Part shown: positions 7,282 through 16,697 of the stretch, piece by piece
How positions within the stretch are numbered: the stretch's first letter is position 1
Layout of the letters: each line of letters begins with the position of its first letter
Assembly: GCF_902498845.1 (NCBI RefSeq)
Contig: NZ_CABVLM010000013.1
Location: forward strand, 1 to 64,000
Length of the DNA: 64,000 bases
Source of the DNA: Pseudoalteromonas rhizosphaerae
Lineage (GTDB): Bacteria; Pseudomonadota; Gammaproteobacteria; Enterobacterales; Alteromonadaceae
Direction of reading: 5' to 3'
Made by a program: the position numbers and the translations under genes
The notes under the pieces: model-generated
The model's input: the letters and a program-made list of their open reading frames with translations, nothing else
What the model was told of the DNA's origin: nothing
Databases searched by the model: none

Positions 7282-8025
7282 ATGCCTGCATTATTTTTTC
7301 AACAGCAACTCGTTATCACCAAATACAGCGTGCAGCCGTTCAATGCGAATACTATTTTATTATTTGATGCCCAGCAGTTAAATGTTGATGAATTCGATTT
7401 AAACGCACTATTAAGCCCATTTGAACTGACGGTGATCACCCGTAGAAAAAGTTACAAAGCCAAGCAAGAATATTTAGCCACTCGGCTACTGCTTAAGTAT
7501 TTGGTAAAACAAACGATGCCACAATTTCGTGATCTAGCAAATAACCATATTAGCTCTGAATTTGACCAGCAAAGCAGTAAATTACTGCTTCATATAACTG
7601 ACTGTGACACAGTATTGCGTAGTTGTTTATCCCACTCTAATGGTTTTGTGGGTGCTGCATTAAATGTAGAACGAATTGAATTTGGTTTTGATATTGAAAA
7701 AATAAACCTGAAGCGCCCATTTGCAAAGCTCGCTAAGCATTTTTATCATCTTGATGAGGTAAATTTAATAACGCAAGATCAGCAAAGCGCAGAACGATTT
7801 TTTAGAATATGGACTTTAAAAGAAGCACTTGCCAAAGCCACCAGCCAACCAATTGCAAAATTACTCAGCCCCAATGTATTTACTGAACTTGAGCGAGCAA
7901 ATTTAACAGCGCTGAGTTGTCAATATCATGAGTTTGATATCAGTGTGGTAAGTGACAAGAGCACTGACTGGCAGTGCTCTGTGGTAAATTCTACCGCCCA
8001 ATTACGCGGCGTTTTGAACTTCTAA
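7282..8025 (+). CDS. 4'-phosphopantetheinyl transferase, Sfp type
   Basis: Transfers the phosphopantetheine arm from coenzyme A to carrier-protein domains. The two family motifs are present: FGFDIEKIN (magnesium-binding Asp and Glu) and FFRIWTLKEALAKA (W-x-x-K-E-x-x-x-K). At about 247 residues it fits the two-lobed Sfp/EntD group. I chose the ATG at 7282, with GTGGA just upstream; an in-frame GTG at 7273 is an alternative. No fatty-acid or polyketide genes are nearby, so its carrier protein is encoded elsewhere. Its last 24 bases overlap the convergent lysC gene. Confidence 0.88.
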   Translation: MPALFFQQQLVITKYSVQPFNANTILLFDAQQLNVDEFDLNALLSPFELTVITRRKSYKAKQEYLATRLLLKYLVKQTMPQFRDLANNHISSEFDQQSSKLLLHITDCDTVLRSCLSHSNGFVGAALNVERIEFGFDIEKINLKRPFAKLAKHFYHLDEVNLITQDQQSAERFFRIWTLKEALAKATSQPIAKLLSPNVFTELERANLTALSCQYHEFDISVVSDKSTDWQCSVVNSTAQLRGVLNF

Positions 8026-9405
8026 TAAACGGCTGTGGATCGCTTGCACAACAAAGTCTGACTCGCTCTGCTCCACTAAAAAGCACAGGTTATGTTTACT
8101 TGCGCCATGACAAATTAAGCGAATATTAAAATCGCTTAATACATTCATTAAGTTAATTTCTTGCTGACGTAATTGAATTTGTGAACCAATTAATGCCACT
8201 AAGGTTAAGTTGTTCTCAACCGACACGTGGCAAAACTCCGCTAACTTATCAAGGCATTCTTGATCAAGCTCAGGACGCGAAGCATTTGGCGCATTATCTA
8301 AAGTAATAGCAACACTTATCTCTGAGGTAGTTACCAAATCAACCGAGATATTAAACTCACTTAAAATTGTAAACACGTGAGCTAAAAAGCCACTAGCCAA
8401 AAGCATTTCGGGGCTTTTTAAGGTTAACAATATTTGATTTTTACGCTGCGTGACAGCACGAATTCCAGGGATTTGTGATTTCTCACGTTCGATCCAGGTA
8501 CCACCACGTTCAGGCTCACGGCTAGAACCAACAAACACACTAATATGGCTGCGGCTCGCAGGTAAGATAGTTGCCGGATGTAATACTTTCGCCCCAAAGG
8601 TAGCCATTTCGGCCGCTTCATCAAAACTTAAACGCGCAATCGGCGTAGCCTTAGCACATAAGCGCGGATCGGTGCTAAAAATGCCCACGACATCAGTCCA
8701 AATGTGCACGCTTTTAGCGTTTATAGCTTCGGCCAGTAATGCCGCACTGTAATCTGAACCACCACGACCAAGTGTGGTAGTTTGACCATGCGCGTCACTG
8801 CCTATAAAGCCTTGAGTTACAATAACCTGTTCAGCTAATAACGGAATTAAATGCTCTTTTGCGGCCATTGCTGTTGCAGCTACATCTGGGGTTGCTTTAG
8901 AAAACTGGCTGTCGGTTTTTAATACCTGTCGCACATCAAAACGCACCGCGTTTAAGCCATTTAAACGCAGTACCTGAGTAAATAAATAGGATGATAAACG
9001 CTCACCAAAGCTCAATAACTCATCATGTTGTTGCTTTGATTTTAGTGGCTCACTGGCAAGTGACTTAAAAGCTTTAATGGTTTCATCAAAGCCATGAGCT
9101 AAATCAGCATCCAATGACAGCTCATTTAAAATAGCTTCTTGAATAGCAATAACGCCAGCAATGTTCTCATTGCGCTCATCTGCTGATAAATCTTTTTTAC
9201 ATAAGGTCACAAGGTGATTAGTCACTCCTGCGCTGGCACTTACGGCCACTACTCGTACGTTGTTATCGGCTACAATAATTTCACTGCAACGGCTCATCGC
9301 TTCAAAGTTAGCCACACTGGTGCCACCGAACTTTGCGACTACGTAGTCTGATTTTTGATTTTGTGCTGACTGTTGCAAGTTAGTTGCAGCTAATTGGGTA
9401 TTCAT
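8002..9405 (-). CDS. lysC: Lysine-sensitive aspartate kinase
   Basis: Phosphorylates aspartate, the first step toward lysine, threonine and methionine. The kinase domain opens with VVAKFGGTSVANF and contains the TTLGRGGSDYSA block. Two ACT regulatory domains follow in the C-terminal part, so this is the monofunctional class with allosteric control. The start at 9405 is supported by AAAGGAGA seven bases upstream; the longer open frame reaching 9501 is riboswitch leader, not protein. A lysine riboswitch precedes it, and NhaD lies upstream on the same strand behind a terminator. Confidence 0.95.
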   Translation of the reverse strand: MNTQLAATNLQQSAQNQKSDYVVAKFGGTSVANFEAMSRCSEIIVADNNVRVVAVSASAGVTNHLVTLCKKDLSADERNENIAGVIAIQEAILNELSLDADLAHGFDETIKAFKSLASEPLKSKQQHDELLSFGERLSSYLFTQVLRLNGLNAVRFDVRQVLKTDSQFSKATPDVAATAMAAKEHLIPLLAEQVIVTQGFIGSDAHGQTTTLGRGGSDYSAALLAEAINAKSVHIWTDVVGIFSTDPRLCAKATPIARLSFDEAAEMATFGAKVLHPATILPASRSHISVFVGSSREPERGGTWIEREKSQIPGIRAVTQRKNQILLTLKSPEMLLASGFLAHVFTILSEFNISVDLVTTSEISVAITLDNAPNASRPELDQECLDKLAEFCHVSVENNLTLVALIGSQIQLRQQEINLMNVLSDFNIRLICHGASKHNLCFLVEQSESDFVVQAIHSRLLEVQNAA

Positions 9406-9486
9406 GTCGTCTCCTTTTGTGGCATTCATACCACGATAAAACAAGAAGAACTTGGCAAGGGGGTGCTCGATAAGAAAAGTCCACTG

Positions 9487-9648
9487 CCAGAAGCTCTCCA
9501 CCTAATTGGTGACAGTTTTGAGGATTCAGCCCCATAAACCGAAAAACCACTGTGACGTCCAGTTGCTTTCCTCGGCGAGTACTTCCCTCCTTAATGATTA
9601 CAGGCATACGTCGCCTAACATTAAGTACCTAAGTACCGCACCTCTTCT
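9487..9648 (-). promoter_or_regulatory. Lysine riboswitch (L box)
   Basis: Read on the minus strand, the leader begins AGAGGTGCGG, contains CGCCGAGG and CTGTCACC, and ends GGTGGAGAGCTTCTGG. These are the conserved pieces of the lysine-binding aptamer. It lies about 80 bases before the lysC start. Lysine is expected to lower lysC expression; whether by transcription or translation cannot be told from this leader. Confidence 0.88.
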
Positions 9649-9690
9649 GAATGTTAGATTAATTACGTAAATTATTAGCAATTAAATAAC

Positions 9691-9714
9691 AAAACCCGCT
9701 ATTAAGCGGGCTTT
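9691..9714 (-). terminator. Terminator after nhaD
   Basis: On the minus strand the hairpin GCCCGCT-TAAT-AGCGGGT is followed by a T-rich run. It separates nhaD from the lysC leader. Confidence 0.75.
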
Positions 9715-9768
9715 GAAAGTTATCGTTTAGACGTCTAGCTGTCAAGTTGTTTTAAATAATAAAAGCAA

Positions 9769-11016
9769 TTAAATAAAACTACCTGCTAAATACGATCCCA
9801 TATAACCAATTGTATAAGCGATTAATAAATACACCGACATACGTAAATAACTCATGAAGGTAAGCGCTTTTACTTTACTCATAGCGATAATACCGGCAGC
9901 CGAGCCAATAATAAGCATGGACCCACCCACTCCAGTTGCATACGTAAACGACAACCATTGTTGTGGACTCATCACTATTTCAGCTTTAAGTAACGCAGCC
10001 GTTAGTGGTACGTTGTCAACCGCAGCTGATAATATACCCATTAAATAATTAGCGTATTGTGCTGGCATTAACTCGTAAAGATGAGTGAACTTACTGAGCA
10101 TACCGACTTCTTTCAGAGCGCCTACAAGTAATAATACGCCAACGAAGAACAGTAAGGTGTCGTATTCTATTTCGCGAATATAATCGATGATTTTTTTATT
10201 CACATCTTTTTTGCGCATTAAAAATTGCGCTACTAAAAACATCAACGACAAACCAAATAAGAAAGTTAACAAAGGCGGCACATGATAAAGCACGCTTAAC
10301 GTTAATGTCCCGACAATCGTTGATAAGAAAATCACTGCAATAGTGATATCTGTTTTCTCAATGCGACGGTCCTCTTGTTTGGTAAACTCAACTTGGCCGT
10401 TGAGTCCAAATGACAGCATAATGGCCAATAGCGCCACGCTAAATAACGCAGGCACAACCAACAATAGCAAGTGACCAATGGTAACTTTGTCATCAAGGAA
10501 AATCATCAAGGTAGTAACATCACCGGTAATTAACGACACTCCGCCCGAGTTCACACTAAAGATGATAAGCGTAGCGTATTTAATTAGCTTTTTCGGATCG
10601 AGTTTTAACGACATCACCACCGCAAGGGAAATTAATGTGGCTGTGATATTGTCTGAAATCGACGAAAATAAGAAGGAGAACCCGCCAATCAAAAACATCA
10701 GTTTGCGTTCGCTAATAGCACTGGGCATTATCTTATGCACAATATTTTGGATAAAACCTTTGGAGTTCAAATAGGCTACAAAGGTCATTGCAGCCATTAA
10801 AAACAACCAGAGTGTGGCAATCTCTAAAATATTGTGGTCAAGTTGATGTTGTACGTTTTCGGGGCTTTGCCCGTGAAGCGGCGAGATAAATAAGATAATC
10901 CAGCATAAAGTACCAAAGAAAAGCGTGGTTTTGGCCTTGTTTACATGGATAATATCCTCTATAACGATGAGCACGAATGCTAGCGTTATCAGGGTTAGGA
11001 TAATTGCAGTTACCAT
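9769..11016 (-). CDS. nhaD: Na+/H+ antiporter NhaD
   Basis: Inner-membrane antiporter that exports sodium in exchange for protons, typical of marine and alkaliphilic bacteria. About 12 hydrophobic segments over 415 residues. Motifs of the NhaD/ArsB ion-transporter superfamily are visible, including FSSISDNITATLISLAVVMS and, near the end, ILSAAVDNVPLTAALL, whose Asp-Asn pairs line the ion path. I start at the ATG at 11016, because the open frame upstream adds 27 polar residues with no ribosome site. It is monocistronic, with a terminator downstream. Confidence 0.92.
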   Translation of the reverse strand: MVTAIILTLITLAFVLIVIEDIIHVNKAKTTLFFGTLCWIILFISPLHGQSPENVQHQLDHNILEIATLWLFLMAAMTFVAYLNSKGFIQNIVHKIMPSAISERKLMFLIGGFSFLFSSISDNITATLISLAVVMSLKLDPKKLIKYATLIIFSVNSGGVSLITGDVTTLMIFLDDKVTIGHLLLLVVPALFSVALLAIMLSFGLNGQVEFTKQEDRRIEKTDITIAVIFLSTIVGTLTLSVLYHVPPLLTFLFGLSLMFLVAQFLMRKKDVNKKIIDYIREIEYDTLLFFVGVLLLVGALKEVGMLSKFTHLYELMPAQYANYLMGILSAAVDNVPLTAALLKAEIVMSPQQWLSFTYATGVGGSMLIIGSAAGIIAMSKVKALTFMSYLRMSVYLLIAYTIGYMGSYLAGSFI

Positions 11017-11194
11017 GGTGTTTGAACAACCTTTATAAAAATGTAAAAATTGTATGTTATGAGCCGCAGGACGACACGGCGCGCAGTCTAGCACCAAAGA
11101 ATGTGTAAAACTATTGTCAATTTGCTTTTCTACGACTAATCGCTGAGGCCTAACAAGCCGGCTTTACAAGATAAATTAGGATTTTTGGAGTTTT

Positions 11195-12475
11195 ATGATC
11201 CCAGCTAAAAAGTTGCTAAATACCCTAACAGAGCACTGGGGAATGTTAGAGCTGCTATTTAAACGTTTTAAAATGGCTGATTTCAGCCTAAAAGACGTGC
11301 AAAATGCGATCAAACAAAAACAACCTACGTGGTCAAATGAGCGCATTTACAAAGAAACCAACCGCCTTTTAAACCAAGATATTATTATTCCCTTGGCTAA
11401 ATCGTCACAACTTGAAATTAACCGTGCAATTGCAGATTTTGCCACTTTTTTATTGCAGGAAGAACATTTAGGCTTGGCGCAAGAAATTAGCGTGCTGGTT
11501 GAAGATTTAGCCCGTTTGGGTAACCGTTTAGACAATGCCGGTAGTATTGAAGACTACGACGAGATGCGCCGTTTTAGCCGCATTATGGATGATCGGGTGC
11601 GTAAAATAATGAAACTATTTGCCCACAACGAAAATGCCATTTTAAATATTGTAGAACAAGCAAAAGCTAATAATGCGGTGCAATCATTACAAAAGCGTTA
11701 TCAAGCGGTGATTGAAGCGTTTGATGAATACATTGAACCAATGCTTGAAATGGTTGATATTCGTGGCGATTTTCATGCTTGTTTTAATACCATCGAAACA
11801 CAAATCAGTACGCAAATCGAATATATTGAACGCAGCGGTAAAGCTTATCAAGATAAACGCATGCTTGAACGATTACGTACCCGAATTTTAGAAATGCATT
11901 TAGTTGGTCGCGAAAGCCTGCGTAAAAGTGCCGATATGCTAATGCCACTGCGTGAAGAGTTGCGCCGTAATAATATGATCACTCGTCAAGCAGCTAAAGT
12001 ACTTGGTTTAGTACGTAAAAATGGCGTTGATAATATGCTCAGCGCCGTACAACCACATTTTGTCTCTGACACGCAGCGGTTCTCATTGGGGCAACAGCGC
12101 CATATGGTCGCTTATATGGCTGCACTTGTTGAGTTTGAACACAGTGAATACGAACTTCCTGATCAACAAGATGTGCCTGCTTTTGTTACGCCAAATATTC
12201 CAGATTACAATAATGTTAAAGCAAACTTTAAAAAACGCTTCAATGCTAAACGTAAAAAGCCACAACCATTATTGACCTTTTTAGAGCAAAGCTACCCAGA
12301 CCTTGAAGCCGACGAAATGCTGTTTTTATATCAAAAGCTGGTAAGTGACAGCGATATTGAAATCAATCAAAGTGATGAAAAAATGCGCGTGAAAATTGCC
12401 GGGCAACATTTTTCTCTTTTCCCTTTTAATTCTAAGCCTGTTGACCCTCAGCAAACACCAACAGTGGATGAGTAA
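11195..12475 (+). CDS. mksF: MksF, kleisin subunit of an Mks condensin
   Basis: A 426-residue helical protein at the head of a three-gene operon with an MksE and an SMC-like MksB. Kleisins of this type bridge the two heads of the SMC dimer and help loop and compact DNA. I assign it mainly from position, length and the pattern of a winged-helix-like N-terminus (EHWGMLELLFKRFK), a long helical middle and a C-terminal domain; individual motifs are weak. A TTGGAG ribosome site precedes the ATG. The MksE gene starts 6 bases after its stop. Confidence 0.8.
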   Translation: MIPAKKLLNTLTEHWGMLELLFKRFKMADFSLKDVQNAIKQKQPTWSNERIYKETNRLLNQDIIIPLAKSSQLEINRAIADFATFLLQEEHLGLAQEISVLVEDLARLGNRLDNAGSIEDYDEMRRFSRIMDDRVRKIMKLFAHNENAILNIVEQAKANNAVQSLQKRYQAVIEAFDEYIEPMLEMVDIRGDFHACFNTIETQISTQIEYIERSGKAYQDKRMLERLRTRILEMHLVGRESLRKSADMLMPLREELRRNNMITRQAAKVLGLVRKNGVDNMLSAVQPHFVSDTQRFSLGQQRHMVAYMAALVEFEHSEYELPDQQDVPAFVTPNIPDYNNVKANFKKRFNAKRKKPQPLLTFLEQSYPDLEADEMLFLYQKLVSDSDIEINQSDEKMRVKIAGQHFSLFPFNSKPVDPQQTPTVDE

Positions 12476-12480
12476 CCGTT

Positions 12481-13026
12481 ATGACACAGATAAATTTAGA
12501 TGAACTTAGTCATCTACAAGCAATTAATAAAAAATTAGTCACCGGCTATCACATTAGCGAACAAGACACCGTAATGTGGCAAGAGCTTGATCAACAAATT
12601 GATCATTACCGCGCATTATTCAGCGCCCTTGGCCACGATTTACAACATGACAGCCGTGGTTTTTATTACTTTGCCAGTGATGAAAGTACACCCAATATGG
12701 GGAAAATTTCCCGCGCGATTGCCTTAACCATTTATATCTTAATTGAGCACTATGCAAACTCAGGTAAAGACCCAATGCGTGCCTTATTTGATGAAGTGAA
12801 TGATTTAGAACTGATGCAAACTTTAGTGCAAATGAACAAGCACTTATTTGATCAGCTCGAAATTTTTTCAGGATCAGACCTACGTAAAGACGTGTACTTA
12901 CGCATGATTCGACTTGGCCTTGCCCGTGAAGTAGAAGGCGGCTTTATGCTGCAAGCACCTATCTACCGTTATATTGATGCCTTAATGGAAGTAAACGAAG
13001 AAACCTATATTGGAGAGGACGAATAA
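12481..13026 (+). CDS. mksE: MksE, kleisin-associated condensin subunit
   Basis: A 181-residue protein between the kleisin and SMC genes. It probably forms winged-helix (KITE) dimers that bind the kleisin, like MukE. Recognisable strings are SRGFYYFASDE, then ALTIYILIEHYANSG, then RLGLAREVEGGFMLQAPIYRYIDAL. Its stop codon overlaps the start of mksB by one base (TAATG), so translation is likely coupled. Confidence 0.82.
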   Translation: MTQINLDELSHLQAINKKLVTGYHISEQDTVMWQELDQQIDHYRALFSALGHDLQHDSRGFYYFASDESTPNMGKISRAIALTIYILIEHYANSGKDPMRALFDEVNDLELMQTLVQMNKHLFDQLEIFSGSDLRKDVYLRMIRLGLAREVEGGFMLQAPIYRYIDALMEVNEETYIGEDE

Positions 13027-15803
13027 TGAAAAACCTATACGGCCTCAGTAAGCTGGCATTATTAAACACCGCCGGTTATGCCAAATGTGTGATCCCGCTT
13101 GATAAAAGCAGCTCAATTTGTGCACCAAATAACACCGGTAAAAGCTCGGTGATCAATGCTCTGCAATTTCCGCTTATTAATGATTTACGCCTAACAGAAT
13201 GGGACGGTCATGATTTAGACGAAACTCGTAAATTTTATTTTTCGTCAGATCAATCCTATATTTTACTCGAAGCCGACCTACCCCATGGCCCGGTGGTGAT
13301 TGGTGTAGCTGGGCTTGGTAAAATTGCCGGTTACGCACATCAGTTTTTTTGTTACCAAGGCAAGCTTGATCTTGAGCAATACACTCAAGGTAAAACCATT
13401 ATTAAGTTCACTAAGCTGTTTAATCATTTAAAAGAGCAAGGCTTTAACCCTATCGAGCTTAAAGCGCAAGAGCTCAACGCACTATTAACGGGTGGTGCCA
13501 CGCCATTTGATGGCGACATTAACTTAAAGATGATCCCGCTTAACAACGTGCAAGATTCAGCAATTTATAAAGAAATTTTCCGCCGTATTTTGAACCTGCA
13601 TAAATTAGGCGCTGCCGACGTAAAGCGCTTTATGTTACGCGTATTTGAACGCCACATGTCAAACTCAAAGGTCGATTTTTATGAAGTATGGCGTCGCTCC
13701 TTTGATAAAGTAAACCGCGCAAAACGTGAGCTAAAAGCACTCGAGTCGATGCAAGAGCCTATCAGCGCCCTTGAATCTATGCTTGAAAACCAAACCGTAC
13801 TCAAAGGTAAATTAGCCGCATACGCCCCCAAAATTGACCAAGCATTAATCGATTTTGATAGCTACCAAGAGGCGCAATTAAGCGAGCTTAATGTTGCCCT
13901 TGAAGACATTGAACACGAAAAGCACGAGTTTGAACAAAAACAACAACTTTATGTACAACAATCGCGCGATATTGAACGCAGGCAAACACAAATAGAGCAA
14001 TGGTTTTTAGACTTTGGTGCTCTAAAATCTGAATTTGAATTGGTTAACATGGCAACCTTAAAAGTAAGCCTTGGTCAATTAAAGCAAGATTACGAGTCAC
14101 TATCGCATTCTATCAACAGTGCACAAGGGCAAAGCCTGCATACTCTTGATTACCGTATTAGTGAAACACAAAAGCAGATCAAAAGCTTAAAGCTACAGCT
14201 TAAAAATCTTGAGTTTAATTTATTTACCCGTATGCGCGAGGATTTATCACTTAAAGAAGTTGAAGAGATCTCGCGTATTCTAAACCCTGACATTCTGTCA
14301 TTTGCCACCACCAGTAATGGTGATATAGATATCACTGATGAAGATGCCTTTGGTGCATTTTTAGAGCAATTATCAGATAACGTGAAAGGCGGCGTGCTTA
14401 CCCTGCCAGGCGCGACCATCAAGCTGAAAAAACTCTCACCGGTGCAGATGCAAAGCGGTGAAAATAAAGAGCAACTTACTGCGCAACTCAGCGCCCTAGA
14501 ACAGTCACTCAATGAATTTAAGCAACAGCGTGATGTGGCCGCCAATGTGGCCGACAAACAAAAAGAAAAAGATGCCTTATACGATGAACTCATGGCAGCA
14601 GAAAGCGCACTTAAACGCTTTGAACAATTCCAGGTTATGCTGCAATCTATTGATGCACAAACACTCTTAAAAGAGCAATTATTGGCTGAACGCGAGCAAG
14701 TTGATAGCTACTTACAAGATATTCAAAATAACAGCGGTTCAATTAGTGATCGACGCTCGATTATTAAATCGAAAAAAGATTTAATTTCACGCCAAGCCGA
14801 GCGCCTACGCCAAGTGAAATCTGAACGAATTGACCACACGCTGGATTTATATAGCGGTAAAGTCACCCCGTATATGATAGATATTCAAATCGATTTTGAT
14901 AACCTTAGCGATTTAGTACATCACTTTAATAAAGACTGCCAAGAGCTGCGTAATTTTGACATCAACGTGCGTAATACTTATTTGCATATTTACAATGCTG
15001 GTATTACCAAATTTGATAACGAAAACGACGAGTTTAGTAAATACCAGAAATTGATTGGCGCGTTCCATAATATTGATAACGAACGTGATGCGGTTGAACG
15101 CCAAGCCCGGGTTGCACTCACAGAAGTAGCCGCGACGATTAAGGGACTGCGTGAAGATTTAGACAGACTGCGCCGTGAAATGAACAGCTTCAATAAAGGT
15201 ATTAGTCAGCATCGTATTTCAAACTTACAAGCATTTAAAATTAACGTGATACCACGCAAAATGTTGGTTGATAGTATTGATACCATAATCAGTACCTCAA
15301 ATCAGTTTGAACAAGGTGATACGCTGGATTTACTCAGCCAAGAACCCTACAGTGAAAGTGCTGTCAACGAAGCAAAAGATCACTTAATTAAACTTGCCTC
15401 TGATAAAGCCGGTTTAACCCTTACTGACTTATTTGATATTCGCTTTGAAGTAGTAAACCGTGCAGGCGAAACCGAGCATTTTGAAAAAATTGATTCGGCT
15501 GGCTCAAACGGTACGCGTATCACCATAAAATTATTATGCGGTATGTTGTTTATCCGCTACTTATTAAGCGACCAAGAGCAAAACTTATACCGCATCCCGA
15601 TTTATATTGATGAAGCGGCCGATATCGATCCGCAAAATCAAAAAGCAATTATAGAAACCGCACTCAGCTTTGGCTTTGTGCCAATATTTGCCTCGGTGAA
15701 ACCACAAATTAGCTGTGATTATATTGTGCCAATTCGCTCCGTTAAAGACGGCGCCCAGAACTGGGTAGATGAAAAGGATTGGATAGAAGTAGAGCATGAA
15801 TAA
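13026..15803 (+). CDS. mksB: MksB, SMC-like condensin ATPase
   Basis: A 925-residue SMC-like ATPase. The N-terminal head has the P-loop APNNTGKSS at about residues 33-41. The C-terminal head has the Walker B stretch IPIYIDEAADID at about 857-868. Between them lie two long coiled-coil arms rich in Q, E, L and K with a central hinge-like break. It is expected to form the motor of an Mks (MukBEF-related) condensin that organises the chromosome. In anti-plasmid Wadjet/MksBEFG systems a fourth gene (MksG/JetD, a Toprim nuclease) follows. Here the next gene is an unrelated lipoprotein, so the operon looks like the nuclease-free version described in Pseudomonas. Confidence 0.88.
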   Translation: MKNLYGLSKLALLNTAGYAKCVIPLDKSSSICAPNNTGKSSVINALQFPLINDLRLTEWDGHDLDETRKFYFSSDQSYILLEADLPHGPVVIGVAGLGKIAGYAHQFFCYQGKLDLEQYTQGKTIIKFTKLFNHLKEQGFNPIELKAQELNALLTGGATPFDGDINLKMIPLNNVQDSAIYKEIFRRILNLHKLGAADVKRFMLRVFERHMSNSKVDFYEVWRRSFDKVNRAKRELKALESMQEPISALESMLENQTVLKGKLAAYAPKIDQALIDFDSYQEAQLSELNVALEDIEHEKHEFEQKQQLYVQQSRDIERRQTQIEQWFLDFGALKSEFELVNMATLKVSLGQLKQDYESLSHSINSAQGQSLHTLDYRISETQKQIKSLKLQLKNLEFNLFTRMREDLSLKEVEEISRILNPDILSFATTSNGDIDITDEDAFGAFLEQLSDNVKGGVLTLPGATIKLKKLSPVQMQSGENKEQLTAQLSALEQSLNEFKQQRDVAANVADKQKEKDALYDELMAAESALKRFEQFQVMLQSIDAQTLLKEQLLAEREQVDSYLQDIQNNSGSISDRRSIIKSKKDLISRQAERLRQVKSERIDHTLDLYSGKVTPYMIDIQIDFDNLSDLVHHFNKDCQELRNFDINVRNTYLHIYNAGITKFDNENDEFSKYQKLIGAFHNIDNERDAVERQARVALTEVAATIKGLREDLDRLRREMNSFNKGISQHRISNLQAFKINVIPRKMLVDSIDTIISTSNQFEQGDTLDLLSQEPYSESAVNEAKDHLIKLASDKAGLTLTDLFDIRFEVVNRAGETEHFEKIDSAGSNGTRITIKLLCGMLFIRYLLSDQEQNLYRIPIYIDEAADIDPQNQKAIIETALSFGFVPIFASVKPQISCDYIVPIRSVKDGAQNWVDEKDWIEVEHE

Positions 15804-15972
15804 GACAATAGCCACGTTTGTGTAAATTAATGCATCATTCAGTCAAGGACGACTAAACTAATTAGTACTTATCATGTATACAAATTACAGGTAAAAAATA
15901 ACATTTCCTTGAATTAATTCTATGTTATGTTATCAAACGAATAGTAATTAAATTTGCCAAGGAGCAAACTCC

Positions 15973-16518
15973 ATGAAAAATATACTAATTGCAGCTGCTG
16001 TATTACTACTAGCAGCGTGTGCAAAAACGCCTGATATTGACTACGACAAATCTGTGGACTTTGGTAACTACAAAACATTTGCTTGGTTTCCACAAGCGAC
16101 CTTGGCTGACGCTGGTAACTATCAAATCAGTCCATTGATGGAAAAGCGTGTGCGTGAAGCGGTAAATGCACAATTACAAGCAAACGGTATGACACCTGCG
16201 GATGAAGCATCAGCAGATGTATTAATTAACTATCATGCCTCTGTTGATACTAAAGTTGACGTTGATACATTTAATGTAGGTTACGGTGCACGTTGGAACT
16301 ACTGGGGCATGGGTTATAACACGCAAACAACAACCCATGAATATGATGTGGGCACTTTAGTGATTGATGTTGTTGACCGTGCCTCTAACCAGCTTGTTTG
16401 GCGTGGTGCTCGTGAAGGTCGCCTTCAGAAGAAACAAACACCTGAAGAGCGTAACAAAGCAGTACAAGAAGCCGTTGCAACAATTTTAAGTGGTTTTCCA
16501 CCAGAAAAACTAAAATAG
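15973..16518 (+). CDS. DUF4136-family lipoprotein
   Basis: A 181-residue secreted lipoprotein. The signal peptide ends in a lipobox LLAAC with the lipidated Cys at residue 16. The mature part matches the DUF4136 fold: an opening DYDKSVDFGNYKTFAWF, then LVIDVVDRASNQLVWRGAREG and a closing AVATILSGFPP. Members sit in the envelope and their function is unknown. An AAGGAG ribosome site precedes the ATG, and a strong terminator follows. Confidence 0.88.
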   Translation: MKNILIAAAVLLLAACAKTPDIDYDKSVDFGNYKTFAWFPQATLADAGNYQISPLMEKRVREAVNAQLQANGMTPADEASADVLINYHASVDTKVDVDTFNVGYGARWNYWGMGYNTQTTTHEYDVGTLVIDVVDRASNQLVWRGAREGRLQKKQTPEERNKAVQEAVATILSGFPPEKLK

Positions 16519-16536
16519 CACTTTAAATTAGCATTC

Positions 16537-16566
16537 AAAAAAGCTCACTATTTAGTGAGCTTTTTT
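16537..16566 (+). terminator. Terminator after the DUF4136 lipoprotein gene
   Basis: Hairpin AAGCTCACTA-TT-TAGTGAGCTT followed by TTTT, with an A-run before it, so it could act in both directions. Confidence 0.9.
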
Positions 16567-16697
16567 GTTAACAAATCAGTATAATTTTTTTGCAAATAAC
16601 ATTTAACAATTTCAAAACCTCAATTTTAAAAGAAAAGAAATTTAAATAACAAATAAAACATGTTAGATTATCGGAAATATTTAAAGGAATAAATAAT

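Noticed and set aside
9380..9607. Open frame of 75 codons antisense to nothing, upstream of lysC
   Set aside because: It lies inside the lysine riboswitch leader; the RNA structure explains the sequence.
15803..15972. Possible missing mksG after mksB
   Set aside because: Only 170 bases remain before the lipoprotein gene and no frame resembles a Toprim protein.
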